The notes beneath the pieces are model-generated. The model saw only the letters and a list, made by a program, of their open reading frames with translations. It was not told the DNA's origin and did not search any database. Shown here one piece after another: positions 30,394-39,131 of a stretch of 39,335 nt of DNA. Position numbers and translations under genes: made by a program. The stretch lies in IMG/VR virus record IMGVR_UViG_3300045453_000085, positions 1 to 39,335 of that record; one strand, 5' to 3'. Position 1 is the first letter of the stretch. The number at the start of each line of letters is the position of its first letter. This stretch comes from a virus.

Positions 30394-30884
30394 CGACGTC
30401 GATCAACTTTCCGACGTCGCGGCTGACGCTGCCGACGATCTCCGGCTACGGCATCGAGCCGCAGGAGGGCGTGGCGCGCACCGACATGGACTCGGGGCCG
30501 GCGCGCCACCGGAGGCGCTGGACCAGGACGCCGACCAACTTCCCGGTCGTCTGGAAGTTCACGCGCTACCAGCTCGCGATCTTCGAGGGCTGGTACTACA
30601 ACGACGCCGCCGAGGGCGCCGCCTTCTTCAACATTCCGCTGCTCTCGGGGCTCGGCCTGGTCACGCACGAGGCGCGCTTCCGCGGCCCCTACAAGTCCAG
30701 CCCCTGGAACGGCAGCGCCGACGCCAATGCCGAATGGTGGCGCATCTCCGCCACGCTCGAGATCCGCGACCGGCCCGTCCTCGATGCCGGCGCCACCGCC
30801 ATCGTCATCGACAGCGACATCTCCCTGCTGTTCGCGACGATCGACGCCTTCACCCACCTGGTCGAACACGAGATGCCGACATGA
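30390..30884 (+). CDS. Minor tail protein
   Basis: This 164-residue, GTG-started protein has INFPTSRLTLPTISGYGIEP, then RRRWTRTPTNFPVVWKFTRY, FEGWYYNDAAEGAAFFNIPL and WWRISATLEIRDRPVL. This layout (a fixed W..E..Y..F strand pattern) fits small distal tail proteins after the tape measure in lambda-like and RcapMu-like phages. It probably forms part of the tail tip ring. Overlaps both neighbours. Confidence 0.72.
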   Translation: MTTSINFPTSRLTLPTISGYGIEPQEGVARTDMDSGPARHRRRWTRTPTNFPVVWKFTRYQLAIFEGWYYNDAAEGAAFFNIPLLSGLGLVTHEARFRGPYKSSPWNGSADANAEWWRISATLEIRDRPVLDAGATAIVIDSDISLLFATIDAFTHLVEHEMPT

Positions 30885-32143
30885 GCCTCCAGACAGATCT
30901 CGCCGCCGCCGTCGCGCTGACGCAGGGCAATGCCGCCAAGGTGGACCAGTTCGTCAACGGCCCGGCCGCCGGCGACGACTCGCTGATCGACACCGAAGCC
31001 GGGCCGGTCAAGACGCTGGCGCGCATCACGGCCGAGGCTGCGGCGGCGGCTGGTGCCGGCGTCGTGCCGTTCTCGCCGCCGGTGGCCTGGGCGACCGGGC
31101 TCAACTGCGTGGTCGGTCCGCCGGCGACGGCCGTCACGTTCGCCGGCGAGAGCTACTACTGCAACACGCCGCACGTCGCCGGCGCAACCTTTGCGGCCGA
31201 CGCGGCGAAGTGGACGAAGTTCGCGGCGAAGGGCGCTGATGCGACGGCGCCTGTCACCACGAAGGGTGATCAAGTTGGCCATGACGGTACAGCCGCCACT
31301 CGGATTCCGGTCGGGGCAGATGGTTCGGTGCTGATGGCTCGATCGGCAGCGACTCTGGGCTCTCAATACGTGTCCCCATTCACCGGCACGATCTTCGGCT
31401 TGACCTATCAGAACAACGGGACCGATCCGACCAACGACATCGACGTTGCCGCCGGCGGCTGCATGTCAGACGACGGAACCGAGTGGATCGCGATCGCCGC
31501 CACCACGAAGCAGCTCGACGTCGTCTGGGCCCCAGACAACGGCGCAACGCCCTCCGGCATGCTCGGTCCTGCGGCGGCGATCGGCAACCACGACTATCTG
31601 ATGTACGCCATCAAGAACCCTACGAGCGGTGCCACCGCCGTAATTGCTGAGAAGGCCGACACCGCTCTCGTCCTTCCGACGGGCTACACGAAGAAGCGGG
31701 CCATCGGTTTCATCCAGCGCACGGCCGGCGCGATCGCGGCGTTCACGACTTACGAAACCGCTGGCGGCGGGCTCGAGCTCTGGTGGGCGACGCCGGTCAT
31801 CGACTTTTTCCATGCGAACACCCTCACCACTACCCGCCGCACCGATGCGATCCGCGTGCCGAAGGTATTTTCGGTTCTGGCCCATGTCACGGTGCAGACC
31901 TATGACGCCACGACAGGCACGAATGTCCGCATCACGCGGGTTGGTGAAACCGACATAGCCGTCACGACGGACGCATCGAACGGCGGCTCGGCAAACATGG
32001 GCCACTATCCCGGCGTTCTCGTCGCGATGGCTCACATCAGCCTGAGGACGAGCAGCGACGGAAAGATCGCGGCCCGCGCGCAATCGACCGTCGTCGATCA
32101 ATACAATTGCGTGACCAACGGCTTCACCTGGTCGCGGAGGTAG
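30881..32143 (+). CDS. Tail fibre/receptor-binding protein
   Basis: This is a 420-residue protein. The N-terminal ~115 residues (LQTDLAAAVALTQGNAAKVD) have the base composition of their neighbours and likely anchor to the tip. The C-terminal ~300 residues are beta-rich and Thr/Gly/Ala-rich, and by eye the DNA from about 31250 to 32110 is clearly less GC-rich. This is typical of an exchanged receptor-binding module. No catalytic motif is seen. The following small gene may be its assembly partner. Confidence 0.65.
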   Translation: MSLQTDLAAAVALTQGNAAKVDQFVNGPAAGDDSLIDTEAGPVKTLARITAEAAAAAGAGVVPFSPPVAWATGLNCVVGPPATAVTFAGESYYCNTPHVAGATFAADAAKWTKFAAKGADATAPVTTKGDQVGHDGTAATRIPVGADGSVLMARSAATLGSQYVSPFTGTIFGLTYQNNGTDPTNDIDVAAGGCMSDDGTEWIAIAATTKQLDVVWAPDNGATPSGMLGPAAAIGNHDYLMYAIKNPTSGATAVIAEKADTALVLPTGYTKKRAIGFIQRTAGAIAAFTTYETAGGGLELWWATPVIDFFHANTLTTTRRTDAIRVPKVFSVLAHVTVQTYDATTGTNVRITRVGETDIAVTTDASNGGSANMGHYPGVLVAMAHISLRTSSDGKIAARAQSTVVDQYNCVTNGFTWSRR

Positions 32144-32145
32144 CC

Positions 32146-32568
32146 ATGCTCACCGATCAAGAGATCATCGACGCCACCAAGCCGGTCCTGTTCGTCGTCA
32201 GGAACGAGGACGGCTCGATCCGCAGCCACGGCGGTACTCGGCCCGACGAGGCCTGTGAGGCGTACTACGCCGACGATCCCGGCGTCGTCGCAGAGCTGTC
32301 GAAACCCCGCGTCCCGCCCTCGATCGCCAACTGGAAGGCACACGCCATCCTGAAGATCGACCAGAAGCACCAGGTCGTGCTCGACGTGATCGCGGCGATC
32401 GCCGATCCAGTGAAGCGCGAACTGGTCATGACGGCCTTCGAGCGCCTCGACCCGCTGCCCCGCGCCAGCGCCACGCTGGTCGAGCTGCTGACCGCTGCCG
32501 GCTACGACGAGGCCGGCATCGACCAACTCTTCATCCGCGGCAACGCCATCCAGATCGATCCGGACTGA
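32146..32568 (+). CDS. Small protein after the fibre gene, possible fibre accessory
   Basis: This 140-residue protein starts at ATG 32146 after a GGAGG site inside the end of the fibre gene. It begins LTDQEIIDATKPVLFVVRNE and has a helical C-terminal half (LVMTAFERLDPLPRASATLVE). Position suggests a fibre assembly or host-range accessory protein, but no family is recognised. Confidence 0.55.
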   Translation: MLTDQEIIDATKPVLFVVRNEDGSIRSHGGTRPDEACEAYYADDPGVVAELSKPRVPPSIANWKAHAILKIDQKHQVVLDVIAAIADPVKRELVMTAFERLDPLPRASATLVELLTAAGYDEAGIDQLFIRGNAIQIDPD

Positions 32569-32570
32569 CG

Positions 32571-33122
32571 ATGAGCGATCCCGAGATCGACGAGGCCCTG
32601 AAGGAGGCCTACGCCTCGGCGCCGACCGGCGACGACGACATCGTCGTGCACACGATCGAGATCAGGCATCCGACCTTCATCGACGAGGACGAGGAACCGA
32701 CGTCGATCTTCATCGTGCACGACCACCAGGACTTCACGGCGACGCTCGAGGACGAGGCACCGGTCAAGGGCGGCGAGGTGGTGACCTTCGCCTCGCTCGC
32801 CTTCTCGTTCGCGCTGGCACCGATCGAGACCTCGCCCAGGCCCCAGATCCAGATCGAGATCGACAATGTCGGCCGCGACATCACCGACCAGCTCGACGCC
32901 GCCGTCGCCGACGGGCGCAAGATCGAGATCTGCTACAGGGCCTACCGCAACGGCGATCGCAGCGGGCCCAAGACGCTGGTGCCGCCGGTCTACACCCTGG
33001 CCGACGTCAAGGTCGGCGTGTTCCGCGTGACCGCCCGCGCGAATACCGGCGCCGACCTGGCCGTCGCCTTCCCGCGCGAGCTCTACAAGGCCGCGAAGTT
33101 CGCGGGGCTGATCGGGCTATGA
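32571..33122 (+). CDS. DUF1833 distal tail protein
   Basis: This 183-residue protein matches DUF1833, a distal tail family. It has DPEIDEALKEAYASAPTGD at the start, TIEIRHPTFIDEDEEPTSIF, a strand run FASLAFSFALAPIETS and, near the end, YTLADVKVGVFRVTARAN. It lies directly ahead of the NlpC/P60 and tip genes, the usual order. Overlaps the next gene by ATGA. Confidence 0.85.
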   Translation: MSDPEIDEALKEAYASAPTGDDDIVVHTIEIRHPTFIDEDEEPTSIFIVHDHQDFTATLEDEAPVKGGEVVTFASLAFSFALAPIETSPRPQIQIEIDNVGRDITDQLDAAVADGRKIEICYRAYRNGDRSGPKTLVPPVYTLADVKVGVFRVTARANTGADLAVAFPRELYKAAKFAGLIGL

Positions 33123-33646
33123 GCGAGCGACGCGAGCTCAGGCGGGCGGCAGCGCCTTCAGAGGCGCGAGAGCCCGCGCGGCTGCCGCCTTCGAAGGACC
33201 CGCACTGGACCGAGCGCTTCCTCGATGTCGCCTATGAGCGCGACGGCGAGGGCCCTCGCGCCTTCAACTGCTGGACCTACTTCCGGCACGTGCAGCTCGA
33301 GCAGTTCGGCCGCTGGATCGAGGCGATCGACCGGCCCGACGGCCGAATCGCGCGCCTGAAGCTGTTCCGCGACCGGCCGGATTCCTTCGGCTGGCGGAAG
33401 GTCGCGGCCGATCTTCACGGCGCACGCCGCGAGGCGCGGAGCGGCGACCCGGTGCTGATGACCTGCAAGACCCACCCGCACCATATCGGCATCTGGGTCG
33501 ACGATGTCGGCGGCGGGTCGGTGCTGCACTGCTGCGAGGGCGCCGGCGCCGCGCTGCAGTCGCCGCTGCATCTCGAGATGGGCGACTGGCGGATCACCGG
33601 CGTCTACCGGCCGATCGAGGACCTTGCTGGCGAGGAGCGGACCTGA
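33119..33646 (+). CDS. NlpC/P60-like tail peptidase (lambda K-like)
   Basis: This 175-residue protein is of the NlpC/P60 cysteine peptidase type. Cys51 lies in FNCWTYFRHVQ, as in the family's (D/N)Cxx motif, and His121-His122 in HHIGIW takes the place of the catalytic HxGI. A later HCCEG may hold the third polar residue. Tail-tip peptidases of this kind cut peptide stems of peptidoglycan during DNA entry and assist tail-tip assembly. Coupled to the tip gene, as in lambda K/I/J. Confidence 0.85.
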   Translation: MSERRELRRAAAPSEAREPARLPPSKDPHWTERFLDVAYERDGEGPRAFNCWTYFRHVQLEQFGRWIEAIDRPDGRIARLKLFRDRPDSFGWRKVAADLHGARREARSGDPVLMTCKTHPHHIGIWVDDVGGGSVLHCCEGAGAALQSPLHLEMGDWRITGVYRPIEDLAGEERT

Positions 33647-36012
33647 TGGGCGTCGTGCTGCATCTCCACAATCCCTTCGAGTGGCGCGATCGCGCGGTCC
33701 ACCAGGTGCGGCGCCCGATGACCATCCGGCGCTTCGTGAGCCGCCGGCGCGAGCTCAGGCAGCACACCTCGGTGCGGCTGGCGGCCGGACGGCGCGCCCG
33801 CGACTTCGTCCAGCCGACCGTGTGCTTCCACAACGGCAGGCCGGTGCTGCGGCGGAACTGGTCGAAGACCGTGATCCGGGAGGGCGACGTCGTCACCTTC
33901 CACGCGCTGCCGGCCGGCGGCGGCAATTCCAACCCGCTGGGGGTCGTGCTGGCCATCGCGATCGCCGTCGCGGTGCCGGTGCTGGGGCCGATGCTCGGAA
34001 CGGCTCTTGGATTTGCTGCGGGCTCCGCGTTGGGGGCAGCAGTCGGCGGCGCGATCGTCGGCCTCGCGCTCAGCGCAGTGGCCTACGGGATCATGTCGCT
34101 GTTCGTGCAGCCGCCGACGCCGACCAGCCAGATGACGGGCGGCAGCTTCGGCGGCACTTCGGCCCAGGCGAGCCCGACCTACAGCCTGCAGGCCCAGGGC
34201 AACACGGCGCGGCTCGGCCAGCCCATTCCGGAGCTGTTCGGCCGCCACCGCATCTACCCAGACTTCGCGCACGAGCCCTACCAGACCTTCAGCGGCAACG
34301 AGCAGTATCTCCACTACCTGCTGACGCTGACGCAGGGCGAGCTCGAGCTCGAGCAGGTCAATATCGGCGAGACGCCGGCGGGCAACTACGAGGAGATCGA
34401 CTGGGAGCTCGTGCCCCCGGGCGGCACGGTGCCGACGGCACTGGTCGACCCGATGATGCTTGTGAGCAAGGACATCGCCCAGGTGGAGCTCACCGGCAGC
34501 GAAGCCGGCTCGCCCTGGCGCGGACCCTTCATCGTCAACCCGGCGACCACCGAGATCGAGCATCTCCAGGTCGACTATGTGGCGCCCGAGGGCCTCTACT
34601 ACGCCAACAACTCAGGCGGCCTCGACGCGCGCGGCTTCACGCTGCAGCTCGAGGTCCGGGAGATCGACGACGAGGGCGACCCGGTCGGCGCCGGCACCTG
34701 GACGCTGCTCGACACCATCGTCGAGAGCATGGCGACGCGCACGCCCCAGCGCTGGACCCGCAGCTACGACCTCGCGACCACCGGGCGCTACGAGGCCCGC
34801 ATGCGCCGCACCGATGCCAAGGACACGGACGCGCGCGCCGGCAACGCCGTGCAGTGGTTCGGCCTGCGCGGCCGTCAGCCCGGCACCCGCACCTTCGAGG
34901 GCGTGTCGCTGCTCGCCTTCAAGGCGCGGGCGACCGGCAACCTGTCGGGCCAGTCGAGCAAGCAGGTGAACGTCATCGGCACCCGCAAGCTGCCGACCTG
35001 GGACGAGGAAGAAGGCGCGATGACGGAGGCGCTCGTGGCGACGCGCAGCCCCTGCGATGCCGCGGCCTATGTCTGCCTGGCGCAGAACGGCGCGCGTCTC
35101 GCCGAGCGTCAGGTCGACCTCGCCGGCATCTACGCCCACAAGGCGGACTACGAGGAGAAGGGCTGGACCTTCGACGCCGTCTTCGACACGACGAGCACGT
35201 GCTGGGAAGCGCTCTCGAAGATCGGCCGCTGTGTCGTCGCCCAGCCGATCATCCAGGGGCCGAAGGTGCGCCTGGTGCGCGACCTGCCGTCGACGGCGCC
35301 GGCGATGATGTTCACGCCGCGCAACATCCGGAAGTCGACCTTCGAGCTGGCCTACAAGTTCCCCGACGAGAAGACAGCCGACGCCGTCGACGTCGAGTAC
35401 ATCGACCGGCGGAGCTGGAAGCAGGCCACGGTCTCCGTCGCGCTCGAGGGCAGCACGGCCGAGAACCCGTCCTCGCTCCAGCTCTTCGGCTGCACCAACC
35501 GCGGGCAGGCGCGCCACGTCGGCTACATGTTCATCCGAGCCAACCGCTACCGCCGGCGGGTCGTCAACTTCGGCACCGAGATGGAAGGGCTGCTGCTGCT
35601 CTACGGCGACCCGATCCGGCTCTCGCACGACATGCCGCGCTGGGGACAGGCCGCCGAGGCGATCGCCTTCGACGAGGGCACCCGGACGCTGGTGGTCTCG
35701 CATCCTTTCGATTTCAGCGAGCCCGGCACCAAGTACGTTGCCCTGCGCAAGCGCAACGGCGAGATCGCCGGCCCGTTCGAGGCGACGGCCGTGCCGGGCA
35801 ACCCCCATGCGATCGTCCTTGGTGCCGGCACGCTGCCGCCGCTCAGCCTGGGCGGCGATGCCGAGCGCACCCACGTCGCCTTCGGCGTCGGCGAGACCTA
35901 CGCCAAGCCGCTGAAGGTCATCGGCGTCAAGCCGCGCTCGATGCACGAGGCGGACATCATCGCCATCGACGACGACGAGCGCATGTACGACCCGATTCCG
36001 GAGGAGGAATGA
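33646..36012 (+). CDS. Tail tip attachment/host-specificity protein (lambda J-like)
   Basis: This 788-residue protein begins with a basic segment, then a glycine/alanine-rich hydrophobic stretch (about residues 100-160, LGVVLAIAIAVAVPVLGPML) recalling lambda gpI, then the J-like body: LGQPIPELFGRHRIYPDF, EQYLHYLLTLTQGELELEQV, and QTWDEEEGAMTEALVATRSP-like baseplate hub regions. It appears to combine the I-like and J-like parts in one chain. It forms the central tip that touches the host. A fibre gene lies upstream, so host range may be shared. Confidence 0.88.
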   Translation: MGVVLHLHNPFEWRDRAVHQVRRPMTIRRFVSRRRELRQHTSVRLAAGRRARDFVQPTVCFHNGRPVLRRNWSKTVIREGDVVTFHALPAGGGNSNPLGVVLAIAIAVAVPVLGPMLGTALGFAAGSALGAAVGGAIVGLALSAVAYGIMSLFVQPPTPTSQMTGGSFGGTSAQASPTYSLQAQGNTARLGQPIPELFGRHRIYPDFAHEPYQTFSGNEQYLHYLLTLTQGELELEQVNIGETPAGNYEEIDWELVPPGGTVPTALVDPMMLVSKDIAQVELTGSEAGSPWRGPFIVNPATTEIEHLQVDYVAPEGLYYANNSGGLDARGFTLQLEVREIDDEGDPVGAGTWTLLDTIVESMATRTPQRWTRSYDLATTGRYEARMRRTDAKDTDARAGNAVQWFGLRGRQPGTRTFEGVSLLAFKARATGNLSGQSSKQVNVIGTRKLPTWDEEEGAMTEALVATRSPCDAAAYVCLAQNGARLAERQVDLAGIYAHKADYEEKGWTFDAVFDTTSTCWEALSKIGRCVVAQPIIQGPKVRLVRDLPSTAPAMMFTPRNIRKSTFELAYKFPDEKTADAVDVEYIDRRSWKQATVSVALEGSTAENPSSLQLFGCTNRGQARHVGYMFIRANRYRRRVVNFGTEMEGLLLLYGDPIRLSHDMPRWGQAAEAIAFDEGTRTLVVSHPFDFSEPGTKYVALRKRNGEIAGPFEATAVPGNPHAIVLGAGTLPPLSLGGDAERTHVAFGVGETYAKPLKVIGVKPRSMHEADIIAIDDDERMYDPIPEEE

Positions 36013-36431
36013 TGGCCGCCGCCGTTCAGAGCGCCGCACCCTGGCGCGGGGAGATGACCGAGCTCGACCGGGCCTGCATCGTGGCGCTCCAGGCGGTGCG
36101 CTTCGGCCTGGTCAACCGCGCCGGCGAGATCTCGAGGGCGCTGCATCTGCGGATGACCAAGGGCCAGCCGATCACCATGCGCGAGCGACACGCCCTCTAC
36201 GCCATCGCCTTCCGGTTCCGCGCACAGCTTCCGGCCGGGCTGCTCGAGCAGGTCAACCTGGCACTGGCCGGCGCCGCCGCGGCCGTCGCCCTCGTTCGCA
36301 TGGAGAAGGCTAAAGACTACCCGCAGGCCCGCCCGCCGCGGCCGGTCGCCGTGCGCGCCGTGCGCAACTTCGGCAGCCGGCCGAAGGCGGCGGCAAATCC
36401 ACTCGACGATCTCTTTCCTGCAACGGCATGA
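36012..36431 (+). CDS. Small protein between tip and methyltransferase genes, unknown
   Basis: This 139-residue protein follows a GGAGG site (36003-36007). The ATGs at 36009 and 36012 are both possible. It is mostly helical, with LTELDRACIVALQAVRFG-like sequence and a basic C-terminal tail. It may be an additional late gene or a first accessory gene. It overlaps the methyltransferase by ATGA. Confidence 0.55.
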   Translation: MAAAVQSAAPWRGEMTELDRACIVALQAVRFGLVNRAGEISRALHLRMTKGQPITMRERHALYAIAFRFRAQLPAGLLEQVNLALAGAAAAVALVRMEKAKDYPQARPPRPVAVRAVRNFGSRPKAAANPLDDLFPATA

Positions 36432-37051
36432 ATGCCCCGGCCAAGCTCGCGGCGATCGCGCCGAAGGGCGGCTTCAAGGTCGTCTATGCCGACCCGGCCT
36501 GGCGATACGCCACGCGCGGCCGTCAGCCGGCGAAGGGATCGCGTTTACCCGATCGGCACTATCGGACGATGTCGATCGACCAGATCCGCGCCCTGCCTGT
36601 CGGCGACGTCGCCGCGCGCTCGAGCTGGCTGTTCATGTGGACGACCTGGCCGTTCCTCGAGATCGCGCTCGGCGTCCTGAAGGCCTGGGGTTTCGAGTAC
36701 TCCAGCATGGGCTTCACCTGGGTGAAGCTCCGCCGCAACCACAGCGGCCAGCTCATCACCAGGCGCAGCGTGCACATGACGACCGGCTACACGACGCGGA
36801 AGAACACCGAGCCCTGTCTCCTCGGTCGCCGCGGCAGCCCGAAGCGGCTGCACGCCGATGTCCAGGAGGCGATCTTCGCGCCGATCCGGGAGCATAGCCG
36901 GAAGCCCGACGAGGCGGCCGAGCGGATCGTGCGCTACGCGCCGGGGCCGCGGCTCGAGATGTTCGCGCGCGAGACCCGGCCTGGCTTCGTGCCTTGGGGC
37001 GACGAGATCGGCAAGTTCGACGCGGCGAGCCCAGCGAGACGATCGGCATGA
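36428..37051 (+). CDS. MT-A70 family adenine N6-methyltransferase
   Basis: This 207-residue protein has the MT-A70 catalytic motif as YADPAWRY (Asp22-Pro-Ala-Trp25, a DPPW variant), then SWLFMWTTWPFLEIAL, YSSMGFTWVKL, TTGYTTRKNTEPCLLGRRG and EHSRKPDEAAERI. The order fits a complete small member. It should methylate adenine in DNA using S-adenosylmethionine. In Mu-like phages such enzymes are thought to protect phage DNA from restriction, replacing Mu's mom. Coupled to the preceding late gene. Confidence 0.9.
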   Translation: MNAPAKLAAIAPKGGFKVVYADPAWRYATRGRQPAKGSRLPDRHYRTMSIDQIRALPVGDVAARSSWLFMWTTWPFLEIALGVLKAWGFEYSSMGFTWVKLRRNHSGQLITRRSVHMTTGYTTRKNTEPCLLGRRGSPKRLHADVQEAIFAPIREHSRKPDEAAERIVRYAPGPRLEMFARETRPGFVPWGDEIGKFDAASPARRSA

Positions 37052-37068
37052 CCGTCACTCGAGCTCCG

Positions 37069-37455
37069 CTAGCGTCCGGGCTGCGAGCTGTAGGGCTGGC
37101 CGTTCCAGTCGCGTGGCAGACGGATCTTCACGATGAAGCGCCGGAACAGCGTGGCGACAAGTGCGCCATCCGCCGGCGCCGCCGGCAGCCGCATCAGCTC
37201 GGCCTCGGGGTCGGTCGTCGTGTTGGCGAGGAAGACCATGAGACGCGCCGCCAGCAGCGCGCGCAGCGCTCGCGGCTCGGCTTCCAGCTTGAGCCCGACA
37301 TCGGTGGCGATCCGGCGGCAGAGATCGTCGACCAGCTTGTTGTGCGCGAAGTCCAGCACCTCGCCGTCGACGCCGTGCACGAGCTCGTACTTCCGGCGGC
37401 GGATGTATTCGTAGACCGCCTCACCGGCGCGCTGGGCATCGATCACGTAATCCAT
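37069..37455 (-). CDS. Accessory protein on the opposite strand, unknown
   Basis: This encodes 128 residues, mostly helical (YVIDAQRAGEAVYEYIRRRK, LRALLAARLMVFLANTTTD), with no signal peptide. The strand is opposite to the late genes, and it forms a minus-strand pair with the membrane protein at 37462. This suggests a separately expressed cargo gene such as superinfection exclusion or defence. No family is recognised. Confidence 0.6.
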   Translation of the reverse strand: MDYVIDAQRAGEAVYEYIRRRKYELVHGVDGEVLDFAHNKLVDDLCRRIATDVGLKLEAEPRALRALLAARLMVFLANTTTDPEAELMRLPAAPADGALVATLFRRFIVKIRLPRDWNGQPYSSQPGR

Positions 37456-37461
37456 TGTCGA

Positions 37462-38076
37462 TTAGCCCATCTCGGTGGCGAGTTCGGTGAGCCGATTCTT
37501 CTGGCGGCCGAGGATTCCCAGCAGCAGGCGAAATCGGTTGATCGCCTTGGCCAATTCACCTGCCGTCGCGGGATCGCGGCGTTCGGCCGGACCCAGCAGA
37601 TCGAGCAGCTCACGCAACGCAGTGAACGAGGCGGAGACGTCCCTGTAGAGATGCGCGCCAGTGAGGGTGTCGGATACATGCAGAGCTCCTTCGAGCTCGA
37701 GCATCGGCTTCAGTGCTGGGCGCCCTCTGATCAGGTCTTCGATTACCTCGCGATCGGACTTCTTTGCCTCAAGGTCGCGCGATTCGATGAGGTCCCAGAA
37801 GAGCCTTTCGACCGATTCTACGGCGGCGCGCAGATGGTTGACCGCACGGCGCGCATCCCGCTTGCCGGTCTCGCGCATCACTCGGAGCGTGGCCGCCGCC
37901 GCCAGAGCGGCACCCGCCGCGGGCCCGAGGATTGCGGCGACGAGCTTCACGCCAGCCGACTCGGGCGGGATAGCAGTGCACCACACGGCCAGCGCCCATC
38001 CGAAAGTCGTGCACCAAAGGAACCAGAACACTCCGGGGCCGAGGCGGCCCACGATCGCTTGCCAGAGCGACGCCAT
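37462..38076 (-). CDS. Membrane-anchored accessory protein, unknown
   Basis: This 204-residue protein has two N-terminal membrane segments (about residues 15-35, FWFLWCTTFGWALAVWC, and 43-65, LVAAILGPAAGAALAAAATL), then a long charged helical domain. It is followed six bases later by the other minus-strand gene, so both likely share a promoter in 38077-38219. Such a layout is common in phage exclusion proteins, but the role is inferred from context only. Confidence 0.6.
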   Translation of the reverse strand: MASLWQAIVGRLGPGVFWFLWCTTFGWALAVWCTAIPPESAGVKLVAAILGPAAGAALAAAATLRVMRETGKRDARRAVNHLRAAVESVERLFWDLIESRDLEAKKSDREVIEDLIRGRPALKPMLELEGALHVSDTLTGAHLYRDVSASFTALRELLDLLGPAERRDPATAGELAKAINRFRLLLGILGRQKNRLTELATEMG

Positions 38077-38219
38077 CTAAAAACTCCCCCGCTCATGACC
38101 GGGCGGGGGCAACGCGGCGCCAACCGCGTCAACCGCGGAAGTAGGACTCCGCACGACCACAGCCGGCCAGCCATGGCCATCCCGCCACCCCTGCAGGGGC
38201 GGGTCAAATCGAGAGCAAC
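38077..38219. promoter_or_regulatory. 143-base divergent spacer between cargo genes and Dam-like gene
   Basis: This gap should contain the promoter of the minus-strand pair and the start signals of the methyltransferase. It holds the terminator-like hairpin at 38086, a tandem AACCGCG pair, and the palindrome CCCCTGCAGGGG (38188-38199), which may be an operator. No clear promoter consensus is seen. Confidence 0.35.
38086..38109 (-). terminator. GC-rich hairpin with T-run, terminator-like on the minus strand
   Basis: CCCCCGC (38086-38092) pairs with GCGGGGG (38103-38109). Read on the minus strand the stem is followed by AGTTTTTAG, a good intrinsic terminator. It lies directly upstream of the minus-strand gene starting at 38076, so it may block leftward transcription entering from the right rather than end a gene inside the window. 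A second palindrome, CCCCTGCAGGGG, is at 38188-38199. Confidence 0.45.
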
Positions 38220-39032
38220 ATGGTCCGAGAGTCGAGTCTTATTCCTGCACGCCCGGCGCGCCCGGTGGCGCCCTGGATCGGCGGGAAGCGCAATCTCGCC
38301 GAGACGATCGTCAAGGCGATCGCCGCCATCCCACACGACCTCTACGGCGAGCCCTTCGTCGGTCAGGGCGGCGTCTTCCTCAGGCGGCCGTTCCGGGCGC
38401 GGGCGGAGGTCATCAACGACATCAACCAGGACGTGGTGACACTGTTCCGGGTGCTGCAGCGCCACTACGTGGCTTTCCTCGAGATGGTGAAATGGCAGCT
38501 CACCAGTCGGGCGGAGTTCGAGCGCCTGGTCCAAGTCGACCCGGACACTCTCACCGATCTCGAGCGCGCCGCCCGCTTCCTCTACCTGCAGCGCACGACG
38601 TTCGGCGGCCGGGTTATCGGCCAGACCTTCGGCGTCTCCTACGGTCCGGCGCGCTTCGACGTGACCAAGCTCGCGCCGATCCTGGAGGCGGTGCACGAAC
38701 GCCTCGCCGGTGTGACCATCGAGCGGCTGCCCTGGGCGGAATTCATCGACCGCTACGACCGGCCGGGCGCGCTGCTCTATTGCGACCCGCCGTATCACGG
38801 CAGCGAGGGCAGCTACGGCAAGGGCCTGTGGTCGGCCGAGGACTTCGGCCGCCTGGCCGATCGGCTGCGCGGCCTGAAGGGCCGCTTTCTGGTCAGCCTG
38901 AATGACACGCCGGAGATCCGGGCGGCCTTCAAGGGCTGCCGTCTCAAGCCGGTGGCCACGACGTACACGATCAGCAAGAACAGCAGCGGCGCCGGCGACG
39001 CCAGGGAGCTGCTAATCAGTGGACCCAAGTAA
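38220..39032 (+). CDS. Dam-like DNA adenine methyltransferase (D12 class)
   Basis: This 270-residue protein has the D12-class layout: PWIGGKRNLAE near residues 18-28, GEPFVGQGGVFL (S-adenosylmethionine site), then NDINQDVVTLFRVL, and the catalytic DPPY at 189-192 in YCDPPYHGSEG. The family methylates adenine N6, often at GATC. With the MT-A70 gene this makes two adenine methyltransferases in one prophage, fitting anti-restriction or regulation of phage genes by methylation. Confidence 0.93.
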   Translation: MVRESSLIPARPARPVAPWIGGKRNLAETIVKAIAAIPHDLYGEPFVGQGGVFLRRPFRARAEVINDINQDVVTLFRVLQRHYVAFLEMVKWQLTSRAEFERLVQVDPDTLTDLERAARFLYLQRTTFGGRVIGQTFGVSYGPARFDVTKLAPILEAVHERLAGVTIERLPWAEFIDRYDRPGALLYCDPPYHGSEGSYGKGLWSAEDFGRLADRLRGLKGRFLVSLNDTPEIRAAFKGCRLKPVATTYTISKNSSGAGDARELLISGPK

Positions 39033-39066
39033 GGTGGGCGCAGGATAGCCAGAGGGGCTATGAGCG

Positions 39067-39079
39067 GCCAATTATTGGC
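39067..39079. promoter_or_regulatory. 13-base palindrome before the last gene
   Basis: GCCAAT-T-ATTGGC is a perfect odd-centred palindrome at 39067-39079. A second short dyad, TAGCC/GGCTA, lies at 39046-39060. This relatively AT-rich gap after the Dam-like gene looks like an operator for the final small gene, or sequence near the phage's right end. Confidence 0.4.
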
Positions 39080-39131
39080 GCTTAACTGCCATCTGGCGGC
39101 GCATCTAGGCCGCGAATTAAGGGAGCTTCCA

